Source: Acidimicrobiia bacterium
GTDB taxonomy: Bacteria > Actinomycetota > Acidimicrobiia > Acidimicrobiales > Bin134
Direction of reading: 5' to 3'
Length of the DNA: 64,000 nt
Assembly (NCBI GenBank): GCA_022826705.1
Contig: JAJDUJ010000027.1
Span: 463,923 to 527,922, forward strand
A program made the position numbers and the translations under genes. The notes beneath the pieces were generated by a model. The model saw only the letters and a program-made list of their open reading frames with translations. It was not told the DNA's origin and searched no databases. This document shows, in pieces, positions 45,505 through 59,419 of this stretch; positions within the stretch are counted from its first letter, which is position 1, and each line of letters begins with the position of its first letter.

Positions 45505-46431
45505 TCAAGGTAGTTGTTGTTGTTTGTGTGAGGCTCCGGCACCCGCGAGAACGGGTTCCAGACTTCGCAGGAAATCGATGCTCTGGCAGGCGTCGAACCT
45601 CAGCCGAGCTATGGCGGACGGGTCTCCTTCCGCTATCGCTGCATCCTGCTCCAGGACGTACCAGAGGTCGCGCCCTGATTTTTCAAGGAGGTCGAGGATC
45701 TCGGCGATCGGCAGTCCTCCCTGACCTAGTGGCGGGAACAAGCCATGCTGCACGCCCTGCATGAGCGACAGCTCTCCCGCCTTGACCTGAGCAGCGATGC
45801 CCAGGTCGACGTCTTTGATGTGAACGAGTGCGATGCGATCCAGGTAGCGCTTGGCCATCTCAGCTACGTCGCCGCCTCCGAGGAGGAGATGAGCGGTGTC
45901 GAGCACCAGCGCAGTCTCACTGGCGTGCAGCACCTGGTCGGTCTCCTCGTTGGTCTCCACCAGCGATCCGAAATGGGGGTGGAAGGCCTGAATGAGGCCG
46001 TGGTCGGAGGCGATCTGTTCGACCTCGGCGAGGGTGTCGGCCACCGCGGACCACTCGTGTTCACCGGGCGGTGCCTGACGCCATTGGTCGGGATGGCTGA
46101 CCGCACAGGAGACGAAAAATCGGCCACCGCCGCCAGAAATGAGTTCCGCCGCCTCGATTGCTGCTTCTCGGGCGCTCTGGGTTTGCGAGGGGTCGTGCAG
46201 TACCAAGGGGACGAAGCCGCCCAGCAGCGAGAGATCGTGCTGATTGAGAAGGGCCCTGAGCCCGGCAGGCTCAGTGGGCAGATAGCCGAGCGAGCCCAGT
46301 TCAGTATGGGTGAACCCGGTGGCAGACATCTCCTTGAGCACAGCGTCAACGGGAAGCTGGTATCCCCATCCCGGCATCTCGCAGACACCCCAACTGATGG
46401 GCGCGGTGGCAATTCGCTGTAACAGTGTCAT
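45505..46431 (-). CDS. iolE: myo-Inosose-2 dehydratase-like TIM barrel protein
   Basis: 308 residues, xylose-isomerase-like TIM barrel. The start IATAPISWGVCEMPGWGYQL with EMSATGFTHTELGSLGYLP is characteristic of IolE/MocC proteins. Later, FHPHFGSLVETNEETDQVL, LVLDTAHLLLGGGDV and LVHIKDVDLGIAAQ carry the metal ligands. IolE removes water from 2-keto-myo-inositol. MocC of rhizopine catabolism belongs to the same group, so a role on a modified inosose is possible. First gene behind a good promoter candidate. Confidence 0.87.
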   Translation of the reverse strand: MTLLQRIATAPISWGVCEMPGWGYQLPVDAVLKEMSATGFTHTELGSLGYLPTEPAGLRALLNQHDLSLLGGFVPLVLHDPSQTQSAREAAIEAAELISGGGGRFFVSCAVSHPDQWRQAPPGEHEWSAVADTLAEVEQIASDHGLIQAFHPHFGSLVETNEETDQVLHASETALVLDTAHLLLGGGDVAEMAKRYLDRIALVHIKDVDLGIAAQVKAGELSLMQGVQHGLFPPLGQGGLPIAEILDLLEKSGRDLWYVLEQDAAIAEGDPSAIARLRFDACQSIDFLRSLEPVLAGAGASHKQQQLP

Positions 46432-46475
46432 GTGCGCGCCCGCGGCTCCCCTTCTGACGCCCCTCTGGAGAGACA

Positions 46476-46503
46476 GTCTTATGGCTGATTCTTAGGGGGT
46501 CAA
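46476..46503 (-). promoter_or_regulatory. Candidate promoter of the inositol operon
   Basis: On the reverse strand TTGACC (46503-46498), a 16-base spacer and TAAGAC (46481-46476) lie about 45 bases before the iolE start, overlapping the end of the HAD gene. Near-consensus -35 box. It would drive iolE and the genes that follow down to the aldolase. No regulator gene is visible nearby. Confidence 0.45.
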
Positions 46504-47147
46504 GCCGTAAATTCGGCCAATATTCGGTTGAGTTCGGCCAGAGCGGGGGCGATGTCATCTCCTACCAGCACACCGTGCATGCCGAGTTCTCGGGCTGCGG
46601 TCACATTGGGCTCGAAATCGTCCAAAAAGGCACTCGTTTCCGGGCGAGAAATCTCCAATTGCTGAAGGGCCAGTCGGTAGATCCTCGGATCGGGCTTGCG
46701 CATGCCCACCGCGCTGGAGTCAATCACCGCCTCGAACAATTCGTCCACCGGGATGAGCTGGCGCCACATATCGCCGAACTCCTTGGCGTTGTTGGTGATG
46801 ATGGCCTGCCTGATGCCGGCCTCATTCAGCTCCCGCACCTTGGCCACTGCTGTCTCGCGCCGCTCATCGCTGCTGGTGCTGCTCATGGCCTTGAAGAAGC
46901 CCTCGGAGGTGAACCCCTCGATTCCGTCAGCCCGGCAGGCCTCATCCGCCGCCTCTAGTGCCTCAGCCAGGGTGCCCTCGCCCCGCTCCAGCCGGTGCCA
47001 GGGGTGGTCGCCATTCGCTTCATACCGCCCGAAAACGTGCTCCAGAAGCCGCTCGTTGGTGGTGCCCAGCGAACGGGCGTAGTCGTCGAGATGAAACGGA
47101 GACCCGGTGAACACCCCGCCGAAATCCCAGAACACAGCCTTAATCAT
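46500..47147 (-). CDS. HAD superfamily hydrolase, subfamily IA
   Basis: 215 residues. Nucleophile Asp in AVFWDFGGVFTGSPF, motif II IITNNAKE, motif III Lys in GMRKPDPRIYRLALQQL and the acidic pair in FLDDFEPNVTAARELG. The cap looks like those of epoxide-hydrolase-N-terminal/phosphoglycolate-phosphatase-like proteins. Substrate unknown. It directly follows the RCC1-repeat gene with AAAGGAAG before ATG. Confidence 0.88.
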   Translation of the reverse strand: MIKAVFWDFGGVFTGSPFHLDDYARSLGTTNERLLEHVFGRYEANGDHPWHRLERGEGTLAEALEAADEACRADGIEGFTSEGFFKAMSSTSSDERRETAVAKVRELNEAGIRQAIITNNAKEFGDMWRQLIPVDELFEAVIDSSAVGMRKPDPRIYRLALQQLEISRPETSAFLDDFEPNVTAARELGMHGVLVGDDIAPALAELNRILAEFTA

Positions 47148-47164
47148 CAGTCACTTCCTTTGGT

Positions 47165-52827
<5,663 letters not shown>

Positions 52828-53784
52828 CTAATCGCTGTCGTGAGAGAAGGCAGCGGGATCGGCCATACGGAGGAAGTCGTTTTCGTTGATGATCTCAATG
52901 GCCGATCCTGACTCGTTGAGCTCCATCGCCTTCCGCAGCTTGGAAGACATTCCATCAGCACCGACTTTGGTATAGTCGGTCATTCCGATTACCAGAAAGT
53001 GGGTACGTTTGGAAACCGAAGTGGAGGGCTCTCCACCCGAGTTGACCGTGGCTTGAAAGGCCGCATTGCGGGTCATTGAATCCAGGGTGCCCGTGAAGGC
53101 AATCCGCTTACCGAACATCTGACCATCTGGGTCGATTTCATCAACGGTTGGTTTGATGTCGGATATACGGGTACCTGTCGCGTTTGAGAAGGGTGCATAG
53201 CGGTGACTCGACAGGAGGCCAATTCTGTAGCCCAAGGTCTCGCACACTTCGATAACGCTTTTGCTGGTTGATTCGCACATGGCCATCAACACCCTGGCGG
53301 CTGCACGCGCGTCCGACAGAGCATCATGATGGTTGAGGTCACCTATACCTAGCGCCTCGCACACATCAGGCAATCTCCATGATCCAAGATCTGGCCAGCA
53401 GCTACGCGCTAGACGGTACGTACATAGGAATGATGCTTCGGGAGGGGTGTAGTCGCAAGAGATCGCAGAGTGACGAACAACTGACATATCAAACGCTGCG
53501 TTGTGAGCAACGAGCACACGATCTCCTACCAATGCAGTTGCTTGTGACCACACCTCATCGAATGCTGGGGCGTCCCTGGTGTCAGCAGCGCTGATCCCAT
53601 GCAGCCAAGTATTGAAATCGTCGTATTCGTTATGTGGCGGTCGAATTAGCCAACTCTGCTCATCAACGATGAGTCCGTCATCAACAACTGCTATCCCCAG
53701 AGCACAAGCCGATGAGCGTTGGGCAGTAGCAGTTTCAAAGTCGATGGCTGCGAAGGAGGGGATCTGCTGATGGTGCGTAGGCAT
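52828..53784 (-). CDS. DnaQ-like 3'-5' exonuclease with C-terminal BRCT domain
   Basis: 318 residues. DEDDh exonuclease: FAAIDFETATAQRSSACALG (Exo I), VAHNAAFDMSVVR (Exo II), LNHHDALSDARAAARVLMAM (Exo III with His). Residues about 225-305 are a BRCT domain: FGKRIAFTGTLDSMTR, VNSGGEPSTSVSKRTHFLV. This is the arrangement of epsilon-like proofreading or repair exonucleases in actinobacteria. Start overlaps the upstream stop (TGATG) and ligA follows, so exonuclease and ligase form a small repair operon. Confidence 0.92.
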   Translation of the reverse strand: MPTHHQQIPSFAAIDFETATAQRSSACALGIAVVDDGLIVDEQSWLIRPPHNEYDDFNTWLHGISAADTRDAPAFDEVWSQATALVGDRVLVAHNAAFDMSVVRHSAISCDYTPPEASFLCTYRLARSCWPDLGSWRLPDVCEALGIGDLNHHDALSDARAAARVLMAMCESTSKSVIEVCETLGYRIGLLSSHRYAPFSNATGTRISDIKPTVDEIDPDGQMFGKRIAFTGTLDSMTRNAAFQATVNSGGEPSTSVSKRTHFLVIGMTDYTKVGADGMSSKLRKAMELNESGSAIEIINENDFLRMADPAAFSHDSD

Positions 53785-54077
53785 CAGAGCTTCGCGCCGG
53801 TTTGTTCGACGATCATGCCGTAGCGCTGTTGTGCCGCTTGTGGCGATGTCCCCAGTATCTCCCCAATTCTGCTCCAGGTGACGCCCTTCGTCCTAGCCGC
53901 AGCGACAGCTTCCACGATCTCGCCTTCGCGGCGGGCCCGGGCCATGACGGCCCGCTTCAGCAAGTACTCCTCCATAGGTACTTCGTCGCCCTCTGATGGC
54001 ACATAGTCCTCGAACCTCTGGGCCAGCTCATCGGCATGGTCGAGGATGTCTTGAATGGATTGAGGCATAGCACTCAT
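53784..54077 (-). CDS. Small helix-turn-helix-like protein
   Basis: 97 residues. The N-terminal half is acidic and helical (DILDHADELAQRFEDYVPSE); the C-terminal half REGEIVEAVAAARTKGVTWS then RIGEILGTSPQAAQQRYG has the spacing of a sigma-region-4-like helix-turn-helix. It might regulate the exonuclease-ligase operon or be part of a toxin-antitoxin-like pair, but no evidence beyond position exists. Overlaps the exonuclease start. Confidence 0.72.
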   Translation of the reverse strand: MSAMPQSIQDILDHADELAQRFEDYVPSEGDEVPMEEYLLKRAVMARARREGEIVEAVAAARTKGVTWSRIGEILGTSPQAAQQRYGMIVEQTGAKL

Positions 54078-54120
54078 TCTGGGAACCTAGCGGTGTACCT
54101 TCAAAACGCGACCTATGAGT

Positions 54121-55074
54121 TCAGGCTATCTTGAAAGATGAACAGGTTCTTTGTTGTGGGGGCGGGCGAAGCTGATGTCTCCCGCCGGAGTCTTGATTCA
54201 CCAAGTAGCCGTGTTTGTGGACTTTCTTGTGGCATTTGGGGCAGGGCAGCACAAGATTGGGCATATCGGTGAGGCCTTCGTGGTCCCACCAGATGATGTG
54301 GTGGGCGTCGCAAGCGCTGGCCCGCATACCGCAGCCGATGCAGCCCCTGTCTCGGACGCACAGGGCCAGCTTCTGGGCCGCGGTGGCGGCTCGCTGTTTT
54401 CGCCCCATGTAGAGGGGCTGGCCGTCGGTGGCGAAGATGGCGGGCACAATCCCGGCGTGCAGGATCACCATGTCGTTGTCGCCGTCGAATACCTTGCCGC
54501 TACGACGCTGTTGCCGCTGTTCTGTCCGGGATAGCCCGCCGTCTGCGTGGCGCTGGTCTTCGAGGCGGGCGGCGGTCCTTTTGAACTGGTCGAGGTCTTC
54601 TTTGATGGCCAGGGTGATCAACTCGATTTCCTGCTCCGGCACCATCGGCGCCCGTTGGTGGGACGCGCCCATCACGCGGGCGTGGTCGATGGAGATCCAC
54701 CCCTGCTTGGACGCCTCCAGCGTGTCGGGCAGAGCGCTGAGCACGTTGGCGGTCTTGGCCTGCTGGCGGGCCCGATGGTGACCCAGGCCGAACTGGCGGC
54801 ACAGACCTTCAACCGCATCCTCGCCTTCCAATTCGGCGAACCGGCCCAGCAGAGTGGCGAGATAGCCGTCAAGCTGGCGGCGAGCCGCATCGGCCTGGAG
54901 GATCAACTTGACCATCTCACCCGAACCCAGCTCGGCGAACTCAACCCGCTCAACTCCCAACCAGCCAGCCTCGCAACCGCCGGTATATCGGCGAACACGC
55001 CCGACAACCGCCTGCCCGCCAGTACCGGCCTGTTCTGCGTTGTCCCTGGTGAGAGCACCAATTTCCATGCCCAT
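54121..55074 (-). CDS. HNH endonuclease of the DUF222 (REP13E12-like) family
   Basis: 317 residues. The helical DUF222-like region covers about 50-190 (KLILQADAARRQLDGYLATL; RVMGASHQRAPM). The C-terminal HNH motif is RDRGCIGCGMRAS then CDAHHIIWWDHEGLTDMPN and LPCPKCHKKVHKHGYL, with zinc-binding cysteine pairs. These genes occur in many copies in actinobacterial genomes and may behave as mobile or domesticated nucleases. This copy is somewhat shorter than the 400 or more usual. It faces the AT-rich region before vapB. Confidence 0.88.
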   Translation of the reverse strand: MGMEIGALTRDNAEQAGTGGQAVVGRVRRYTGGCEAGWLGVERVEFAELGSGEMVKLILQADAARRQLDGYLATLLGRFAELEGEDAVEGLCRQFGLGHHRARQQAKTANVLSALPDTLEASKQGWISIDHARVMGASHQRAPMVPEQEIELITLAIKEDLDQFKRTAARLEDQRHADGGLSRTEQRQQRRSGKVFDGDNDMVILHAGIVPAIFATDGQPLYMGRKQRAATAAQKLALCVRDRGCIGCGMRASACDAHHIIWWDHEGLTDMPNLVLPCPKCHKKVHKHGYLVNQDSGGRHQLRPPPQQRTCSSFKIA

Positions 55075-55143
55075 TAGTCTACCGATGCCAGTGATAGCTT
55101 CCTTCGAATAAGCCTGAAAATTGGAAAATATACCGGAATAAAT

Positions 55144-55171
55144 TTTACATCATTGAAATATATGGTAATAT
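55144..55171 (+). promoter_or_regulatory. Near-consensus promoter in an AT-rich island before vapB
   Basis: TTTACA (55144-55149), 16 bases, TAATAT (55166-55171). The surrounding 55110-55180 is strikingly AT-rich compared with the rest of the window, which suggests acquired DNA. It would transcribe vapBC with a leader of about 85 bases. Confidence 0.5.
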
Positions 55172-55231
55172 GTTTATTGTGGTCATCAAGGGTCTACTCC
55201 ATCTGCTCAGCGGGCATTCCGTCGAGTTGAT

Positions 55232-55249
55232 GTACGACAGATGTTGTAC
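55232..55249 (+). promoter_or_regulatory. Imperfect inverted repeat, likely VapB operator
   Basis: GTACGAC (55232-55238), 4 bases, GTTGTAC (55243-55249): inverted repeat with one mismatch, ending 11 bases before the vapB start. Ribbon-helix-helix antitoxins commonly bind such sites to repress their own operon. Confidence 0.5.
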
Positions 55250-55260
55250 GCTGTCATTCT

Positions 55261-55503
55261 ATGGCCACGAAATTGCTGACTGTGCGTGTCGACGCCGAGT
55301 TGTGGGACGCGGCGGCTCGCCGTGCAGAAACCTTGGGTATTTCGGTTTCTGAAGTCGTCCGCGAGGCTTTGCGCGAAGCAGTGGATAACCGTCCACTGGG
55401 CGACCGAATCGGCCATCTTCGAGGCTCGGTCCGAACCGACTCCACCAACAGTTCTCAGGATAGCTGGAAATCAGAGATACGCGCCCATAACTGGCGCTCA
55501 TGA
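55261..55503 (+). CDS. vapB: VapB-type ribbon-helix-helix antitoxin
   Basis: 80 residues. The N-terminal strand KLLTVRVDAELWDAAARRAE and helix GISVSEVVREALREAV form the ribbon-helix-helix DNA-binding fold; the C-terminal tail with SVRTDSTNSSQDSWKSEI is polar and unstructured, as expected for the toxin-neutralising part. Followed directly by the PIN-domain toxin. Probably represses the operon through the inverted repeat just upstream. Confidence 0.85.
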   Translation: MATKLLTVRVDAELWDAAARRAETLGISVSEVVREALREAVDNRPLGDRIGHLRGSVRTDSTNSSQDSWKSEIRAHNWRS

Positions 55504-55506
55504 ACA

Positions 55507-55929
55507 TTGGACATATGGCTGGTTGACACCGGGCCCCTCGTGGCCTACCTCGATTGCGGCGAGGTTGAGCATGACCGGGCCAGCGACGCCTTGGACGGCT
55601 TCAACGGCGTGTTGGCGACAACGGCAGCGGTGGTGACCGAGGTCATGTACTTCATCAGCGGGGTCCACGACGGCGCTATCGCTGTCAGCGAGCTCATCTC
55701 TCAGAGTGGGATGCAGATATATGGCCTGTGTGAGCCTGCGGACGTTCGTGAAGCCGCCACGCTTATGCAGCGCTACGCCGACACGCCCATGGACTTTGCC
55801 GATGCCACGCTGGTGCTGCTGGCAGAGCGGCTCGCCACGTTCGACATCCTCACGTTGGACCGCCGGGGCTTCAATACGTATCGCCTTCCCAGCGGCGCAC
55901 CCTTCAACCCAGTTCTTGACATCCGCTAG
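55507..55929 (+). CDS. vapC: VapC-type PIN-domain toxin (ribonuclease)
   Basis: 140 residues. PIN fold with acidic residues in WLVDTGPLVAYLD (Asp7), VVTEVMYF, PMDFADATLVLLAERL and ILTLDRRGFNTYRL. The first available start is TTG 55507, 3 bases after the vapB stop, with no ATG in frame nearby; an out-of-frame ATG (55500) overlaps both genes. A rare start may keep toxin translation low and coupled to antitoxin. Confidence 0.87.
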   Translation: MDIWLVDTGPLVAYLDCGEVEHDRASDALDGFNGVLATTAAVVTEVMYFISGVHDGAIAVSELISQSGMQIYGLCEPADVREAATLMQRYADTPMDFADATLVLLAERLATFDILTLDRRGFNTYRLPSGAPFNPVLDIR

Positions 55930-55960
55930 GACCGGCGGGGCACGCCACCCGGCTCAGATG

Positions 55961-56905
55961 ATGCGGTGGGTTGGGCAAGCGGGGATGGGTTTGGGCTGGA
56001 GTGGGGGAGATGCTGTAGTGGGGTGGGTGAGGGGTCTTTGGGGGGATCGAGTTTGGGCCTGGGTGGTGCGGGTGTGGTGGGCGGCGATGCCGTTTACTGC
56101 TGGGCCGGTGTTGGCCGATGGGCTGCACGAGACCGCCGCGGCTTGGCGCTCGACTGCTTCAGTAGGGCTTTGGATGCTGTGGGGCGTGGTGCTGGTGGGC
56201 TCTCTGTTGGTGCATCCGGCCACCCTGGTCATTGTCCGATTGGCCGTACCCGTCGCGGTGGTGGCCCTGGTTTGGGCGGGGAGGCAGGGTGCCGACTGGG
56301 GTGAGGTCGCATTGGTGGCCGCCGTTACCGCCGCGGTAGCCGCAGTGGCGCTGAGCGCGCCGGTGGGCCATGTGTTTGTGAACGGCATCTCCTACGGCGA
56401 CGAAGTCAGGCTCCTGCTGCGGCCACCGGCGCTGTTGCTGGCCGGGCCGGTGCCGGTGGCGGCCGCGATCACGGTGGGCGGCACCGTCAGCGGACCGCTG
56501 CTGTTGGCTGCCGAGCATTGGGCGGCTGGAGTGGCCGTCACAGTGGCAGGCGGAGCGCTGGCGGTGGTCGGGGCCCGATCTCTCCATTCACTCACGAGGC
56601 GATGGCTGGTGTTCGTTCCCGCTGGCGTCGTGCTTCACGACCACCTTGCTGTCCAAGACCCCGTGCTGCTCCGCCGCCGAGCAGTGGCTGGCTTCGGCCC
56701 AGCCCAGAAGGGATCCGAAGCCCTGGACCTCACCCAGGGCGCGGCCGGGTTGATCTTGGAATTGGCCATGAACCAGCCGATCACCCTGTCTCCTCCGACG
56801 AAACGAAAGAGCAGCAACCAGGAAGTCCTGGCCGGCGCCGTCTTGATTGCGCCATCCCGACCGGGCCAAACGATCACCCTCGCCCGCCAGCGACAACTCG
56901 CCTAG
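55961..56905 (+). CDS. Integral membrane protein of unknown function
   Basis: About 314 residues from ATG 55961 (ATG 55958 is equally possible). Trp-rich N-terminus (VWAWVVRVWWAAMPF), then helices such as LWMLWGVVLVGSLLVHP, LVIVRLAVPVAVVALVWAG and VALVAAVTAAVAAVAL, then GPVPVAAAITVGGTVSGPLL. After the last helix the tail RRWLVFVPAGVVLHDHLAVQ with DPVLLRRRAVAGFG looks like a small PH-like soluble domain. I recognise no function. Starts 31 bases after vapC. Confidence 0.72.
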   Translation: MRWVGQAGMGLGWSGGDAVVGWVRGLWGDRVWAWVVRVWWAAMPFTAGPVLADGLHETAAAWRSTASVGLWMLWGVVLVGSLLVHPATLVIVRLAVPVAVVALVWAGRQGADWGEVALVAAVTAAVAAVALSAPVGHVFVNGISYGDEVRLLLRPPALLLAGPVPVAAAITVGGTVSGPLLLAAEHWAAGVAVTVAGGALAVVGARSLHSLTRRWLVFVPAGVVLHDHLAVQDPVLLRRRAVAGFGPAQKGSEALDLTQGAAGLILELAMNQPITLSPPTKRKSSNQEVLAGAVLIAPSRPGQTITLARQRQLA

Positions 56906-56952
56906 CGCCGTCCCCAGTTTGTCGGATTGGGAGTCCCTGAGCGCCGACAACA

Positions 56953-56965
56953 CTTAGAAACTAAG
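56953..56965. promoter_or_regulatory. Palindrome upstream of the cupin gene
   Basis: CTTAG-AAA-CTAAG (56953-56965) lies 38 bases before the cupin start in the only sizable gap of the second catabolic cluster. Possible operator; the likely promoter of the cluster lies around it but no clear boxes are visible. Confidence 0.3.
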
Positions 56966-57003
56966 ATACCGAGCACTGAAGCAACTAGGGGGGAGGGACG
57001 AGC

Positions 57004-57483
57004 ATGGCGAGTCAGTTCACTGATGCTGAATTCTCCGAGCATGTCCAGCGGTACGGGAGCAAAGAACTGGACTGGGAGCCGTTTGCTGCCCAAGGGGACC
57101 TGAAGGAGGAATACCGCCGGGCCCACGTGCGGATGGTGGGGGCGAGCATTACCGGCAAGCACTCCGAGCCCGGAACGGTCACGGCCGACAACTTCACTTT
57201 GTCGGTGATGATGATGCCCACCGGGGCCGTGGCCCCGTCGCATGCCCACGAAGTAGAAGAGGTCTTCTTCGTGGTCAAGGGGGAGCTGACCGCATGGTGG
57301 GAGGACGACGACGGGCGGATCGTCGATACGGTCCTGGGAGAACGGGAGATGATCTACAGCCCCGCCGGGATCATGCACGGTTTGCGCAACCACACTGACA
57401 AGGAAGCCCTGGTGCAGGTGGTGATCGGCGTCGGCCGCCCGCAAAAGCCCACCTACCTCGACGCCACTCTCACCGACCTCTGA
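57004..57483 (+). CDS. Cupin-domain protein
   Basis: 159 residues. One cupin barrel with PSHAHEVEEVFFVVKGELTAW (metal-binding HxH...E) and the second motif ending YSPAGIMHGLRNHTD. N-terminal 45 residues are helical. Good ribosome binding site GGGGAGGG before ATG 57004. As first gene of the cluster it may be an isomerase or dioxygenase for the imported substrate, or a sensor. Function not assignable. Confidence 0.82.
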   Translation: MASQFTDAEFSEHVQRYGSKELDWEPFAAQGDLKEEYRRAHVRMVGASITGKHSEPGTVTADNFTLSVMMMPTGAVAPSHAHEVEEVFFVVKGELTAWWEDDDGRIVDTVLGEREMIYSPAGIMHGLRNHTDKEALVQVVIGVGRPQKPTYLDATLTDL

Positions 57484-57490
57484 GGCGCCC

Positions 57491-58258
57491 GTGCGACTGG
57501 GAGCGATGAGCTGGACGACTCTGGGCGAGCGGCTCGAACAAGGTCCGCTGGATGTGATGATCCCGCTGGGTGCCTTGGAGCAGCACGGTCCTCATCTACC
57601 CCTGGATACCGACGCCCTCATCGCCGAGGCAGTGGCCGACCGGGCGGCCCTTCAAGCGGGGGAGTGCGTAGTGGTGCCCTGCCTTCCCGTTGGTGCCTCC
57701 CATCACCATCTGGCATTTCCCGGCACGGCCAGCCTGAGCGACACCACTCTTCAGGCGGTGCTTGCGGAAGTGATCCAAACCCTGCTGAGCCACGGCTTTC
57801 GGAGCGCCTACGTGGTTACTGGCCATGCCGGAAATGTGGGGGCAATGGCCGCAGCTATGGCCGAGTTGGGTCCCACCGAGCAGAGCCGGGTGGTCTCGTT
57901 CGACGACTGGCCCGCCCAACGGGATGCCGTCCATCGGGTAGCCGAGGATCAGCTCAGTTTGGATCGAGAGTTGGTTGGAACCCATGGAGGGCACTTCGAG
58001 ACCAGCATCATGCTGGCCATCGCCCCCGATCGGGTGGACATGGCGTCGGCAGTCGCCGGTCATGTGGGGCCGGCCGCGTCGGCCAGTGCCAAGCTGCGCT
58101 CTGAGGGCATGGCCGCTCTGTCGCCGGTCGGCATCATCGGCGACCCCCGGGGATCCACGGCCGACGCCGGCGAGCTCTATCTCGACGCGTTGGTCAGCCT
58201 GGTAGTCGAGGGCATCACTGCCCACCGCAGCCGATCAAACGATCGGGTGGCCCCATGA
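57491..58258 (+). CDS. Creatininase family amidohydrolase
   Basis: 255 residues. MIPLGALEQHGPHLPLDTD at the N-terminus and GTHGGHFETSIMLA in the middle hold the metal ligands of the creatininase family; VTGHAGNVGAM is conserved too. The family includes creatininase, MftE-type peptidases and uncharacterised lactam hydrolases. GTG 57491 is used (ATG 57506 possible). The stop overlaps the permease start (ATGA). The neighbouring transport genes suggest the substrate is taken up from outside. Confidence 0.88.
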   Translation: MRLGAMSWTTLGERLEQGPLDVMIPLGALEQHGPHLPLDTDALIAEAVADRAALQAGECVVVPCLPVGASHHHLAFPGTASLSDTTLQAVLAEVIQTLLSHGFRSAYVVTGHAGNVGAMAAAMAELGPTEQSRVVSFDDWPAQRDAVHRVAEDQLSLDRELVGTHGGHFETSIMLAIAPDRVDMASAVAGHVGPAASASAKLRSEGMAALSPVGIIGDPRGSTADAGELYLDALVSLVVEGITAHRSRSNDRVAP

Positions 58259-59400
58259 CCCAGCCTGCGGCCGCCATTGGCTGGGACAGGATCCGGGTTG
58301 CCATTCCTCGGGTGGTGGAGGCCGGATTCGCGATCTTCGTGGTCGTGATCCTGGGCGCGGTGATGACCGTGAAGTCCGACGTGTTCCTGACCACTGGAAA
58401 TCTTCAGAACATCCTGCTGCAAACATCATTTTTGGCCTGCGCCGCCTTCGGAATGACTCTGGTGATCATCGCGGCCGAGTTGGACCTATCCCAGGGGTCG
58501 GTGTTGGCCCTGATCGGCGTGGTGGCGGCCGAGACCATGGTGCGCAACAACAGCATCGTGCTCGGCCTGCTGGCCGGGGTGGGTGTGGGTATTGCCGCCG
58601 GTCTGTTCAACGGACTCGTTACTGCGGTGCTAAAAGTTCCCTCGTTCATCACCACCTTGGGGCTGCTGATCATGGCCAGAGGCCTGGCTCGGGAGATCAC
58701 CGCGGGCAACACCGTGGGCAACCTCCCCGGCGGATGGAAGGCGTGGTGGAGCGGAGAGTTCATCGGACTGCGGATGCCCATCTGGGTAGCTCTAGGCCTT
58801 GGCGTCGTCTACCACATCATCCTTCGATATTCCCGGTTCGGATTGCGGATCTACGCAGTGGGGGGCAACGCCGAAGCAGCCCGCCGAGCTGGCATCAACG
58901 TCACCCGGGTGCGGGTCACGGTGTTTGTTTTGGGGGGCCTGGCTGTTGCCGTCGGCGGCTTCACCTTGTTGGGGCGGGTCAACGTCGGCCAGCCCAATGC
59001 CGCGGTGCTTACCGAGCTATACGCGGTGGCCGCCGTGGTGCTCGGGGGTACCAATCTGTTCGGAGGACGGGGCTCGATTCCCCGAACCCTGGCCGGCGTC
59101 CTACTGATCGGGGTGATTCGCAACAGCCTGAATCTCCTCAATGTGTCCTCCAACATGCAGGACGTATGGCTCGGTGTGGTGTTCGTGCTGGCAATGACCT
59201 CTCAGTTCTTGCGCCGCTACCTGGAGCGGTGGGCCAACCGGAGCGAGGACACCGCAATCGAAGTCGAAGTGGAGCACGAACTCGACGAAGAACGTCGCGC
59301 CATCGAGCTAGCCGAGCAATCGGCTCGCTCGGCAGACCAAGAACTCCAAGACGTGGAGCAGGCCGGGCAATCGACCCCCTCGACGTTGGAGCAACCATAA
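58255..59400 (+). CDS. Sugar ABC transporter permease (RbsC type)
   Basis: 381 residues of normal CUT2 permease layout: VIIAAELDLSQGSVLALIGV, VPSFITTLGLLIMARGLARE, GLRIYAVGGNAEAARRAGI, VVLGGTNLFGGRGSIPRTL. The last 60 residues after the final helix are a charged cytoplasmic tail rich in Glu and Gln, beyond the usual end. No ATP-binding gene adjoins it. Useful comparison for the oversized permease of the inositol operon. Confidence 0.93.
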   Translation: MTQPAAAIGWDRIRVAIPRVVEAGFAIFVVVILGAVMTVKSDVFLTTGNLQNILLQTSFLACAAFGMTLVIIAAELDLSQGSVLALIGVVAAETMVRNNSIVLGLLAGVGVGIAAGLFNGLVTAVLKVPSFITTLGLLIMARGLAREITAGNTVGNLPGGWKAWWSGEFIGLRMPIWVALGLGVVYHIILRYSRFGLRIYAVGGNAEAARRAGINVTRVRVTVFVLGGLAVAVGGFTLLGRVNVGQPNAAVLTELYAVAAVVLGGTNLFGGRGSIPRTLAGVLLIGVIRNSLNLLNVSSNMQDVWLGVVFVLAMTSQFLRRYLERWANRSEDTAIEVEVEHELDEERRAIELAEQSARSADQELQDVEQAGQSTPSTLEQP

Positions 59401-59419
59401 ACACCCGGAGGGGAACACA

